DNA of 64,000 nt from Orobanche coerulescens. Lineage: Eukaryota; Streptophyta; Magnoliopsida; Lamiales; Orobanchaceae. A program made the translations under genes and the position numbers. The notes beneath the pieces were generated by a model. The model was not told the DNA's origin. It worked only from the letters and a program-made list of their open reading frames with translations, and did not search any database. Shown in pieces: positions 20,723 to 32,600 of the stretch (the stretch's first letter is position 1; each line of letters opens with the position of its first letter). The stretch lies in the NCBI GenBank assembly GCA_033398695.1, contig CM065802.1:79470096-79534095 (forward strand). Reading direction: 5' to 3'.

Positions 20723-21940
20723 TGTCTAACCAACTGAGAAAAATCCCGGCCGAAAAATTCTGAAAAAAAAAAAACCCTAAATCCGCCGCGCCGTCATCTC
20801 TTCCCGAACCCTAGATCTCCATCGCCGGCGTCATCACCTTCCCCGACGTCCGACGCGACCTGCTCCTCCGTTTTCTCCAGTCCAGATCGAACCACCGCGA
20901 CCGTGGCCTGTCTCATCCTCCGCGCGAACCGCGACCGCCGCCTGTCTCGTCCTTCGCGCGACCCCTCAACCCCCGCTCAGATTCGCCCGCTCAGATTCGC
21001 CCGCTCGCCTGTCTCGTCCATCGTGCGACCTCGCTTGCTCGCTTTTTCTCCCCGACGTCCGACCTCCGTCGCCTGCTTCATCCCGCGCGCGAAGATCCAT
21101 CTGACGCGACCTCCTTCGGCTTCTCCAGATCGCGACCTCCTCCGGCTTCTCCAGATCGCGACCTCCTCCGGCTTCTCCGATCGCGACCCGTCCACTGCAA
21201 CTCGTCGTCGTCTCCTGCAATCGAGGCCCGTCGCCGGTTCCCCCAAATCTCCAGACCGTGACATCATCCCCGCGACCCAGACTCAGAAGGAGAACACTGA
21301 CCCGATTGCTGACGAAACCAGATCCGGTTGCTGACCCGACCCGCACGCAGTCTTGTTTTCAGTTCGTTTCTGCTCCTATTCGCGAAACAAAGTACACAAA
21401 TACGAACCCTACTATCTGCAACGTGCGAATTTATATTTTTTTAATTAATTACTATTAATTGCATATTGTACTTTGAATTTATTTATGCTTAATTTAACCA
21501 AAAGCATGATGCATCCATAATTTTAATTAAATTAAAATAAATTGCTTAAGCAACTTGAATTAAAATAAATTCACGTTGAATTAATAATAATTGCGGCATA
21601 AGATACCTCTTTGACTGCATTTATACGTGTATAAATATATTCATAGGGCTATGTGATTATATCTATAATTATATATATATATTGCATGCATTGTTAGATA
21701 TGACATGCAATTAGGCTTCATTTTAGTAGACTTTAGAGGATTTATATCTACTGCCTAAATTCAACTCGAACCATGATAAAGTAATTTCATTGGTAATCCT
21801 CAATAGCATCGAAAGTAATTTTGACCATATCTTGGTTCCGAAAAATAATAATGCTCCCATTATTGAAAATTTTATCATGAAAAGTACTCATGGTAAACTG
21901 TGAAAAATCATTTTCCCTTTTCTTGTATTAAGATAGCTGA
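20723..21940 (+). other. Copia E untranslated leader
   Basis: The first 650 bp are strikingly GC-rich and CpG-rich, with a short tandem repeat of CTTCTCCAGATCGCGACCTC at about 21115-21190. An AT-rich stretch follows up to the gag remnant. Long open frames over 20903-21346 on both strands reflect base composition and show no domain. Confidence 0.6.
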
Positions 21941-22936
21941 TCCAACTCGTTCCAAATTTGACATATTGGACTCAAAAGAGCTTGAGTACCATAGATGAGT
22001 CTCCTACGTCGAGACCACATTTATCACTAAAGAATATAGTGGTACGCTTCTTAATACCCCAGACCAAGTACCGTCTGATAAGATAAAAGCGAGTGCACTT
22101 ATATTCCTTAGGTGGCACATCAAACCCAGCCTGAGATGAAATATCTACAGTTGAAATTCCCTAAAGAACTGTGGGATGCCCGTAAGGGCTAATTTGGGAA
22201 CATTCACGACACTTTGCTCCCAAAGTTGGTCAGAAGTGGAATGAAATCTGCTTGCTCGACTATAAACGGATCAACGATTTCAACAAAGATATTCTCCGCC
22301 TCAAGGCACGCCTAAATTTCTGTGGGAAGGACATCACAGAAGATGACATGATCCATAAAGCTTTTCCACCTTCCCTACTTCCGCTCATATACTAACAAAC
22401 CAGTATAGGCTGGAGTATGATAATAAATGCATCACTACCTTCAGTAAGCTAATCAACCTACTACAAGTAGCTGAGAGGCATAACGAAGTGTTAGTGAGCA
22501 GTAATGTCACGCCGATTGGGATAAAGAAAATTCTCAAGGCCAATTATGGCAAAGTGAAGGATGGAAACCACCCCAATGAATAGGGGACTGGACATGATAG
22601 GCTTCTTGGTCGAGGACGTGGGAGTTCTTCTAATGTAATGCGAGGATTTGGTGCTCCCGGCTCTACTAGCCAAGGGAACCAAAAAGCACTTACCCATCCT
22701 GTCGCCTCTAAGGCTCGAGTTGGCCATGAACCGTGCTATCATTGTGGAGATGCTGGACATGGTACAAGAACGGCCATGCAAGCAAGCAAGTCGCATCTCA
22801 CTACAAGAAATATAGAGAGTCCAAAGAAAGGAGAATTCACTATATGGAGGAATATGATCTAGACAAGTCCCCCTATGTCAATTTCACAGTCACCAATCGT
22901 CGAATTGAGTCATACGAGCCACAGTCTATAGACTGA
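21941..22936 (+). pseudogene. Copia E gag remnant
   Basis: UBN2-type gag in pieces over several frames: LDSKELEYH, KASALIFLRWH, NDFNKDILRLKARLNFCGKDITEDDM, then a glycine-rich stretch and one damaged CCHC knuckle (CYHCGDAGHGTRTAM, 22733-22780, last cysteine lost). In the next frame follows KQVASHYKKYRESKE, the usual sequence after the knuckle. Stops occur throughout. Confidence 0.75.
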
Positions 22937-23477
22937 ATCTTAGTATTATGTTTACTTTCTCGTTTACATTTGGTATAGTTGCCTCAAGACGAGTGTGTTG
23001 GTGTTTTCTTTCCAATAATGGCGTGATGCAATGTTGTTTCACGAACAAGATATTAATATTGCTTACGTTAGATTCTTAGCTTTATTTCGAAGTACTGAAT
23101 AATGCTTGAATGCTTATGGTTCGAAATTTCACTCTTTTCTAAGAAATGAATCGAGGAGAGCTTGAATGTTCTTAGAATAAGGCTTTTATTCATCGAATAA
23201 GTCGCCTGCCAAACCTCGGTAACTACGATGATTGGGTCCTCCCAACTCATCAAAGGGCGAGGTAATGCTCAATTCTTGATGCCTAAACGGCAGTCTTCTA
23301 AGTTACCGATACTCTGTATGCACCTAGAGCTCTTCGAACCTTACTTGACTTCAATAATATACGTAGCAATGGTTTCAGTTGAAATCCACTGTGAGAATGG
23401 AATAGAGTTTCTTTTATTAATTCTAATGAATGTGGACGTAAACGCATTTTAGAATAACCGATGAGTCGATCTAGTGG

Positions 23478-26360
23478 ATGTACTTCACTATTATTAGGTT
23501 TTTAAAATCCTATGTTGTCACCAACAATGTACTTTGGGACATAGACTCATATAGGCTTTGGCACGATAGACTAGGTCATCCTGGTCGAAGTATAATGATC
23601 CATATACTAAAGAACTTGTACGTACATCATTACTTTTCGAGTGAAAATATGGCAACAACTCAACATAAAGCACAATGTTGACGTTAATCGTGTTATGTCG
23701 TCCAAAGAACCCGATGCATATCAAATGCCCACCACTTAGTGTTGCAAAGCCTGCTCTTTAGCCAAAGTAAGAGCGAGACCTTCCTACGCTAAAGAAACAA
23801 AAGCAAACATTCCATTCTTACGCTGAATATAAGGAGATATTTGTGGATCCATCCACCTAATATGCGGACCATTTATGTATTGATGGTTTTGATGGATTCT
23901 CCGACATGTTGGTCACATGTCGCTCTCCTGTCCACTCAAACTGCTGCAGAACTTCCAAAATAATTTATAAGGACTCACCTCCCTTATCACATCTAAAGGA
24001 CTCGATGATGTTGGAGAGTTCACATCAAAAAGTACTTGATGTTTATTGCATGATAGAGATTAATGAATAGTATCTCGTCCCATGTGCATATGCAAAAGGT
24101 CTCACATAAACCACCTTCGAAAGAATATGTATGGTGATTATGTCATTGGTTATGCGCACCAATTTGCATATATTTGCTTGGGATTATGCAATATTGCATG
24201 CAACTTTACTTAAGTCGTTCATTTAGACCTTTTGCTAACCAATTAGTTTATGCGTACCAGTTGGTAACTGGATAGCCTGATTTTTATATTTTGGACCCAG
24301 ACGGACTTGAGTGCCAATTGCGCATATTTGGTTACGCATTATATGTGCCTTCTGCGCCCCACAGCGCATCGGTCTTTAGAAACGATTAAGTATTCACGTT
24401 GGATAAGAATCTCCAGACGTTTATCCGCTATTTGAAACCTTCACAGTGATCTCTTTACCGCACGATTTGCGGATTGTCACTTTAATGAGACAACCTTCCC
24501 GTCGTTAGGGGGAGGAGAGAAAACGTAATTTCTCGGGGAACGACAGGAATTGTCATGATGTCTCCACTTTGTCTCATTATGATCCCCGAACTTCACAATG
24601 TTACCATGAAGCACAAAGAACACTCGATCTTCAGGATGTAGCAGATTCGATGCCTGATGCATTTACTGATATCGTTCAAGTGACAAGATCTCACATTACA
24701 GCTGCAAATGTGCCCGTAAGGTTAGAAGTCCCCTCCAAGGGGCACATCACCAATGAACTGGGTGATGCAACCGCACTTGGTGGAGGTGTGGTTGAGGCCA
24801 TGGCTCCCTGCGAAGGAAGTGGTGGAAGCCACATGGTTCGACTAAATACTCATCCAAGTAAGAGGTAGAGTATGGCACAAATTACATGTTAACCATCAAT
24901 GAACTCGTTTCATGAGATCATGCTTGATTTTATTATGTCCATGAATCATGACGAGGGGGACGCCCCGAATATATGATTCAGAAAATCAAGAATCTCGATG
25001 AAATTATGAGGGTGTGGCCTGATCAACCACCCACTTTGATGACATGTCATGAATCATAAAGTACGATGATGTCGAACCTCGCTCGGTTGGATGAAATCAA
25101 CATTGGCCTATAAGAAAAACATTCCAGGTAGAACTAGATTCTCCGACAAAGAGACAGGTATTTGGTGTAGGTAGTGCTAACCTAACCAAGTGTAAAGCCT
25201 GAAGGACATAATCGAACCTTTGTCGTAAATCATAGTGAGAATAGTAGAGTCCTAATGTACAAGGTTTCATGAAGTAATGCTTCTCACAATGCCCTAGAAT
25301 TGATTATGAGGAAATGTACTCCCACGTATACGTTCCGCTATTTGATTAGCGTAGTAATTTCCGAGGGATTGGAAATGCAGCCAATAGATGTGGTTACTGC
25401 GTATCTCTCTGGGGATCTAGATACGGAGATATATACGGAAGTGCCCTATGGCATTTCACTACCCAAATCAAGTAACTCCAGACCACGGAGTACGTATTCA
25501 GTTCGTTTGAAACACTCACTTTACGGTTTTGAAGCAATCCTTAAGGATGTGGTATAACCGTCTAAGTGACTACTTGATTGGTAAGGGATATAAGAACGAT
25601 GAACTGTGTCCCTGCGTCTTCACAAATAAGTTCCGTATTCACGATCATCGCAATGTATGCCGATGACATGAACATAATCGGTCTTGATGAAATAAGAGAA
25701 ACCACCGGATACTGGAAATCTGAGTTTGAGATGAAAAATCTTGGGAAAACTCGGTTCTGTCGAGGCATTGACATAGACATCGAGTTTGTGGAATTCATTC
25801 CACCGGTCTTCCTATGTCCAGAAGTTTCTCAGGCACTTTAACATGGATAAGGTAAACCCGACTAGCACCCCATGATAGGTCGAACATTTGGATGCAAAGG
25901 AAAGATCCATTTCGTCTAAACGAAAGTGACGAAGAGCTTTGAGAGCTGAAATTCCCTACTTGAGTGCAATAGCGCATTATTGTACCTAGCTCAATGTACA
26001 CGACCTGCCATCACTCCTCAGTTAATTCGCTGACTAGATTTAGTTCAGCATCGACGCAATATCAATGGAATGGTATCAAGAATATCTTCTGATACTTAAA
26101 AGAAACCATTGACTTGGGACTATTCTTTCCCTACAAGCAGGCAAAGGAAGCTGCTTACGAAAAGGCAAATGCTAAAGTAAATGCTGGTGCCGAAGCAACT
26201 ACCACAAAGTATGTGTTGGTATGAATTGCTTATGTTTGGGAAATCGACTATGCAAACCCCTTTTGGCTACCTCCTCGAACCACGACAAGATTATTGCTTT
26301 GCATGAATCAATCCGTGAGTGTACATGATTAATAACTATCATTCTACACGTGTGAGGAAC
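23478..26360 (+). pseudogene. Copia E pol remnant (integrase, RT, RNase H)
   Basis: Pieces in order: GAG-pre-integrase LWDIDSYRLWHDRLGHPG (about 23535-23585), integrase end ARFADCHFNETTFPSLGGG (about 24460-24525), linker SHYDPRTSQC and DAFTDIVQVTRSHI, RT with FRYLISVVISEGL, DVVTAYLSGDLDTEIY, a frameshift, AMYADDMNIIG (YVDD changed to YADD) and LGKTRF, then weak RNase H traces to about 26360. Each block is in a different frame or broken by stops. No protease is recognisable. Confidence 0.82.
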
Positions 26361-26489
26361 TAACGGCTAAGTACTGCCACTAATGAGCATACTTACATTT
26401 ATGAACATGATGTAACTTGTAAATCCCCTTGATTGATGGAATGATCATAACGGGAAATATGTGAGATATAACGTAACATACTTACATAT

Positions 26490-27125
26490 GTTGCACTCTT
26501 TTCCTTAGACCAAGGTTTATTTTTCCCACTGGGTTTTGTTACTTGGCAAGGTTTTTAACGAGGCAACGATAAATGAATGTAAGCATTAGGGGGGAGCTGT
26601 AGAGTTTTCCAACTTCCGAGATTGATGTAAAGATCACAAGGAAATGGTGATTTATAAAGAAACTTAATCACATGTGTTGTACTCTTTTCTTTGACCAAGG
26701 TTCATTTTCTCCCATTGGGTTTTGTTACTTGGCGAAGTTTTTAATGAGGCAACAACTACTTGATTGATGTACAAATCAGGGGGAGATATAGACTTGAGGG
26801 GGAGTCTTACATCCACAACGTCGTTATACTCTTTTCCTTCCAAGGATCATTTTTCCCACAGGGTTTTTATCACTTGGAAAGGTTTTTAACGAGGTAACAA
26901 GATGTACGATTTTAGGGATCGATGGAATGGTCACCTTAATAGCGCTATGATCAAATGTAACGATCATATGAGAGGATAGATTCAAAGGACGAAGTCTAAA
27001 CTCGATGTGTCTAGATGCTGTACTCTTTTCCCTACGATCAAGACATTTTTCCCACTGGGTTTTTGCTTGACGAGGTTTTAACGAGGCAACATGACATGCG
27101 CTTGTAGACTAGGCACAAGGGGGAG
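26490..27125 (+). repeat. Fourfold 3' module ending in polypurine tract (Copia E)
   Basis: Four copies of a roughly 80-bp module. Each has TACTCTTTTC, then TTTTTCCCACTGGGTTTT, then AAGGTTTTTAACGAGGCAAC (starting near 26496, 26678, 26822 and 27015). G-rich tracts like polypurine tracts follow at about 26586, 26768, 26797 and 27117. The last directly precedes the 3' LTR. The same module occurs once in Copia C, three times in D and at least once in F. Confidence 0.85.
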
Positions 27126-27300
27126 TGTTAAAGGAATAATACCCATTGTGTGCCTAAGTCTGTTAGTTTATGGGCTTTCCTAGATAGGATTTGGCTGAGG
27201 CCTGTTTGTATGTACTTCACCCTATTTAAGGGATCCCATTGATGGAATAATACAACACTTTTGCCCTACTTTCTTGTCTTGTGTTATTTTCCCTTCAACA
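27126..27300 (+). repeat. 3' LTR of Copia E
   Basis: TGTTAAAGG to TTCAACA, 175 bp, two differences from the 5' LTR. Followed by TATATATATA. Confidence 0.93.
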
Positions 27301-27515
27301 TATATATATATATATATATATACATATATTGAGACCTGGGAGATCAGAATCGGGTTCAAACGGGTTGGATTTAGGCTGCATGGCCATCACATTAAACGGA
27401 TTGAAAATAATTTCAAATTGAAAAGAATCAAATTATTTCAGGGCGGTTTACAAACTATTGTTTTACAATTTTCTTATAAATTATAAATAAAAAGATATAC
27501 TAACACGGGCGGTTG

Positions 27516-27682
27516 GGTCCATGGTACACTCATATAGTGCATCTCCTGTCGGATGCACTACACAAAGCGTGCATGGGCGGTGCAGATCGATGCTCCATCT
27601 AATGCATCAATCTGCACCGTCCATGCACGCCATGTGTAGTGCATCCGGCAGGGGATGCACTACATGGGGGTGTACCATGGAC
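27516..27682. repeat. GC-rich foldback with about 77-bp arms
   Basis: Arms 27516-27592 and 27604-27682 pair with about ten mismatches around an 11-nt loop. Landmarks in the left arm are CCATGGTACAC, AGTGCATCTCCTG, GGATGCACTACAC and GCGTGCATGGGCGGTGCAGAT; the right arm is their near reverse complement. GC content is far above the flanks. It may be a small foldback MITE or a microRNA-precursor-like hairpin. Confidence 0.85.
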
Positions 27683-27991
27683 GGTACCGACATGGGCCGC
27701 TTGAGAGGCCCCGACATACGTGGTCATACATCATGCTAGTATTGGTAATAACACCAAAATGATAAAATCTACCTTTTCTACTAAAACAAAGTCGAAGGAC
27801 AGATGTCGCCATTTGAGAATTTTTAACATTTCGAATTTTAAAAATAATAAAAATTATTACCTAGCAACTGTATATTTTAAACTGACAGTTCCCACTAAAT
27901 CACTACCAAAATTTCTAGGATAATTTTTAAGATGTCGAATTTTAAATAAATATTACCTTGCAACTATATACCTTAGAATCTCTGTGTATAC

Positions 27992-28045
<54 letters not shown>

Positions 28046-28280
28046 TATCGCCACTGCATCCGACCGGAGTTCCCTCACAGAGTGGTGCGAGTGCGTTTTT
28101 GTATGTGTGTATGTGCATCTGTGTGTGGGTCTCACTGTGTTTGTGTGTGAATCGGTGTGTGTGTGTGTGTGAAATTGAGACTGAGAGAAGGCCGATAGAT
28201 CTGTGCCTTGGCAACCTGTGGCACGTGGGGACTGCCCATGTGAAGTATTTTTTTTTTTTGGAATTCCTTTGGCTATCTTA

Positions 28281-28870
28281 ACACTCTTTCTCTTCTTCAT
28301 TTCTCTGCCATTCTTCTGGGGCTTGGCCGCCATTGTTGAACTTGAAGCTGGACTGTTGTTTGTTGTCTGAGTTTAGTTCTCGATTTTTCGCGATTGTTCA
28401 GCCCTCCCGGGACTTCTGTCTAGTTTCGCGATTTGTGGTTCTATTGTTACGAATTTGTTTCAAAATCACACACACAAGCTCTAATAATTAGACAGCATAT
28501 TAAAACTTATCATTTCATTTATTTATATTAATTACTAATATTCTTGATTTAGAATATTGCAGGCGATTTGAAAGGCTTTTTTGCGAATTGACTTTGAATA
28601 TTGCTCGAATTTGAGTTCAGTTTTTTGGGATTCGATGTTATTTTTGGCTTCTTGGAATTCGAGATTGTTCCCTCGGGTTTCTGAATCGGCACACTCTTTC
28701 TCTTCTTCATTTCGCTGCAATTCTTCTGGGGCTTGGCCGCCATTGTTGAACTTGAAGCTGGACTGTTGTTGGTTGTCTGAGTTTAGTTCTCGATTTTTCG
28801 CGATTGTTCAGCCCTCCCTGGGCTTCTGTCTAGTTTCGCGATTTGTGGTTCTATTGCTATGAATTTGTTC
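28281..28870 (+). repeat. Direct 180-bp duplication in the RTE 5' region
   Basis: 28281-28460 and 28691-28870 match closely at an offset of 410 bp (for example TCTGGGGCTTGGCCGCCATT in both). About 230 bp of AT-rich sequence separates them. They may be promoter-like monomers of the LINE leader, or nested 5' ends. A (TC)n(TA)n microsatellite lies just upstream (27991-28042). Confidence 0.85.
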
Positions 28871-31009
28871 TGGTTCAGTTAGTTTTGGGTGCTGACGTGT
28901 TCTGGTTCCTTTTTGGTTTTGTTTCGCCGCTCTGATTCTTCCAATTGTTCTCGTGGAGTTTCCCTTTATTTAACCTGGGTTTTGGAGCTTGTGGACATCT
29001 CTGGCCGGCGTATCGCCGGAAGAATAACATTACACCGCTGCATTCATCCCTCCCCGTCAATCTAACAGTAGTATTGGATTTTAGCTGTCTATTTTGCAGG
29101 TTTTCCAGCCGGATTTTCATGCTGCTCGGAATCGTCTTTGCGTGTCGTGACCGTTTCCGTGTTTTGCAGGGTGGTGTTTAGGAGTCGCTCGGTTTCCAGC
29201 TCCCGTGGCTTCTCCTCCTCCAAGGCGTGTCGAAGTCTAGTATCATTGTACTTTTCTGTTAAATATCATTTTCGTGAGCTATATATCAACTACCTATTGT
29301 GATCCGTATGCGGTTTGCTTGCTTTTAAATTGTCTTTCTCATTCTCATCATATTTTCATTTTTTCATTTTTTTCATTTTTGTCTTCACTACCTCATTTTA
29401 TTTTTCGTAGTGCGTTTGTGTTCTGTGTTGGTCGATGTCGCGCTGTTTGCGGGTCGGTAGTTGGAATTTGGGTACCTTGTCGGGTAAGCTTTTGGAGCTT
29501 GTGGATGTTTTGGGTAAGAGAAGGGTTGATGTGGCTTGTATTCAGGAGACTAGGTGGAAGGGGGCGCAATCCAGGGAGGTGAATGGTTATAAATTGTGGT
29601 ATTCAGGCCTTGCTAACTCGAGCAATGATGTGGGCATTCTTTTGTCTAAGGAGCTAAAGGACAACATCGTGGAAGTGAGGTGTAATGATAGGATTATGTC
29701 CGTTAGAGTGGTGGTTGGGGAGAAGGTGGTTAATGTGGTATGTGCGTATGCCCCACATGTTGGTTTGGGTGTGCTTGATAAAGAAGCTTTTTGGGTCTGT
29801 TTAGATGAGTTGGTCGGGTGTATTCCGGACGATCAATTTATTATTTTGGGGGGCGATTTCAATAGGCACATTGGTGAGGGGGTGGATGGTTATCATAGTA
29901 CGCATGGAGGTTTCGGCTTCGGAGTTAGGAATGCAGGAGGTTCCGCACTGTTGGAGTTTGCCACTGCGCATGAGTTGGTAATTGCTAACTCTATTTTTCA
30001 GAAGAGAGCTGAGCACCTCATCACCTTCAGTAGTGGGGGGCACAACACGCAAATTGACTACTTTCTTTTGCGCAGTCGTGATGCTAGGGCGTGCGTGGAC
30101 TGCAAGGTATTCCGGAGCGAGGCATGTGCTTCTCAACACCGGCTGCTAGCTATGGATTTATCCATTGGAGGTCGTGTTGTTAGCAGGGCTAGAGTAGCTA
30201 GACCTAGGATTCTCTGGAAGGATCTTAAGGGTGAGAAGGCGACAGTATTCAAGGAGTCTCTGACCCGCGAAGGGGGTTTTTTGCGTGGGGGCGATGCTAA
30301 CCTTATGTGGACCAGCATGGCCAATACTATTAGGAGAGTGGGCGAGAAGGTGGTAGGGGTTTCTTCGGGCAAGTCTAGTGGACATAGGGAGGCTTGGTGG
30401 TGGAATGAAGAGGTCCAAAACAAGGTTAAGGCTAAACAAGCGCTATTTAAGGAGCTTTTGTCGGTTAATGCTGGGGAGGAGAGAATCTTGAAGATTGTAG
30501 CGTACAAGGTGGCGAAAAGAGAGGCTAAGAAGGCAGTGGCTAAGGCTAAAGGTGAGGCTTACGAGGAGATGTACAAGCGCCTAGACACCAAAGAAGGAGC
30601 GAATGCTATTTTTAAACTAGCGAAAGCTAGGGAAAGAGGGCGGCGCGACCTGGGTCCCGTTAAGTTTATTAAGGATGATTTGGGCCAAGTGTTAGTGAAC
30701 GATGTGGCTATTAAGGAGCGGTGGAATATGTATTTTTTTTTAACTTTTCAATGAGGTTAGAGGTTGATCGGCCAAAAACTTTATCCTAAAAATAGGAGTT
30801 CTTGAGTCGCTCGCAAATATATACGAGGTAGAAGTAGTTTGTGGTAAGTTCTACCAAGGTCTTTTCTCTCGAGGATTGTCCAACAGGGCTTCGTATAATT
30901 TTTTGTTACAAATTGCGAGAAATAAATACTAAAATAAAAAAAAGATATTTTTGGGTTTTTAAATATTAACTAAATTAAATTGCACTATATTTAATTTAAA
31001 CTATTTTTA

Positions 31010-31730
31010 ATAAAACTATTTTAATAAGACTATTTTTAACAAGACTATTTATACTAGACTATTTATATTAAGACTATTTATACTAAACTATTTATACTAG
31101 ACTATTTATATTAAGACTATTTATACTAGACTATTTATACTAAACTATTTTTAACTAGTGAAAATGAATAGAATTAAAATGAGTTGGGAATTTATAAAAT
31201 CTAGGGGAATACGGGTTCATTAAATTAGGTTTTTAATTGAGTATAGGAATTGATTTATATGGATATAAAAGAAAAAATGAATATTTATCGAGTAATCAAC
31301 TTTTCACCTCCGTACTTTCGTAATCAAAGATGTCTTAATCGCTGTCACTTTTTTAAGATGTTGATAACAAGATTAACACTTGATAGATTGAAAAGATGTG
31401 TTTCCAATACACTTAACAATCAATCAAGGAGGTTTCACTAGTAGAAATAGGATATGATCAATCTCTATTTAAACCAATTAGTCCTTTCATTTCTCTAACT
31501 TGACTATTTTTAGGATAAACGATCGTTCATCAGGTAATCAACTTTTCACCTCCGTACTTTCGTAATCAAAGATGTCTTAACCACTTTCGCAATCTTAAGA
31601 TGTTGATAACAAGATTAACATTTGATAGATTGAAAAGATATGTTTCCAATTCACTCAACAATCAATCAAGAAGGTTTCATTAGTAAAAATAGGATATTAT
31701 CAATCTCTATTTAAACCAATTAGTCCTAAA
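31010..31730. repeat. Minisatellite and ~244-bp tandem duplication in solo LTR I
   Basis: 31010-31155 holds about ten degenerate copies of a 13-15 nt unit, ACTATTTATACTAG-like. Next, a block of about 200 bp containing ATCAACTTTTCACCTCCGTA at about 31292 recurs at about 31536 with some 90% match. In LTR orientation both lie downstream of the TATA box. Confidence 0.88.
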
Positions 31731-32220
31731 AATAGTTTAAATCAATCAAATACTCAATATATAACCTAATAGAAATCCCCCTTCCCCTAGGAAGAAAGAT
31801 TAGCTACTCATTGGTTTATACATACTAAAATTATAATAGAAATAATTGATATATATAATATATATATATAGAAACTTTTAATTACTAGAACTTAATGACA
31901 ATAGATAAAACTTACTTGAATATGATGAATCAAAGTGCAAGAAACAAACTTCAAAATATAACTTCAAACTTGTTTAAAGGTTACAAGCTTACAAAATTTG
32001 AAAGTAAAACACTAAGTAAAATACTAAGTGCTTATTGATCAAGCACTTTTCAATTACAAACTAAATGAAAGAAAAACTTCAAACCAAAAATAAAATACAA
32101 ACTAAAATTGAAAGTTCTAAGGAAAATATATTGCTAAAGGAAAGGAGTATTTCTTAGCAAGAAGTTGAGGATTTCTTGGTAAGAATGTGGGTTGGGATTT
32201 TTGCAATGGATGAACATGTC

Positions 32221-32600
32221 CTTTTATAGGTGATTTTCAAGAATACAATTGATTATTTAATTCAAAATATCTATTGTAATATCATTTTTTTAATTCTTTG
32301 TTCACACTTCACCCATGTCTTTGAATTTTCAGATTTTTGACCAAAAAAATATCTTGTGGTTGATTTCACAAGTTGGTCAAAAGTGGACTAATTTTGCATG
32401 GCATCTGCTGAAACACGGCGATGAAAACGGCCCGGTTGCCCCGTGTTGTGCGCCGTTTTGTGGTGACTCGGTCTCTTCCGGAATACGCGTGAGGACACGG
32501 CGCTAAATGCCGGCCGTGTGTGAAACGGCCCAAGACACGACCTCTTTTGCGCCGTATGTGAAACGGCCGACAAAACACGGTCCATTTTGCGTCGTTTTGT
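32221..32600 (-). promoter_or_regulatory. LTR I promoter: TATA box with upstream ACGGCC array
   Basis: Minus-strand TATAAAAG at 32221-32228. About 180 bp upstream in LTR sense, 32408-32600 is a GC-rich island with repeated AACACGG, GCGCCGT, ACGGCC and GGCCGTGTG in both orientations, closely resembling the island next to the TATA box of solo LTR H. Confidence 0.5.

Larger units (their letters stand above)
20535..27300 (+). mobile_element. Copia element E, structurally complete, coding region dead
   Basis: Two 175-bp LTRs (20535-20709 and 27126-27300), primer-binding site 20710-20722, polypurine tract AAGGGGGAG (27117-27125), flanking TATAT on both sides (inside a TA microsatellite, so weak as a TSD). 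Total 6766 bp. The LTRs differ at two positions by eye (about 99% identity), so insertion is recent. Gag and pol, however, are fragments with many stops, frameshifts and losses. This suggests the copy was already defective and was mobilised in trans. Confidence 0.92.

Noticed and set aside
20903..21346. Three overlapping arginine/serine-rich ORFs up to 143 aa
   Set aside because: GC-rich untranslated leader of Copia E with a small tandem repeat; no conserved domain, and the element's gag begins further on.
22797..22812. CACTACAAGAAAT, resembling a CACTA element end
   Set aside because: It lies within the Copia E gag remnant in line with the gag reading. No partner end or TSD.
27953..28333. 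ORFs of 107 and 126 aa in opposite strands with ISLSLSLSL and YIYIYIY runs
   Set aside because: Products of (TC)n, (TA)n and (TG)n microsatellites in the LINE leader.
29801..30507. Minus-strand ORFs of 93-124 aa
   Set aside because: Shadows of the RTE endonuclease reading frame on the plus strand.
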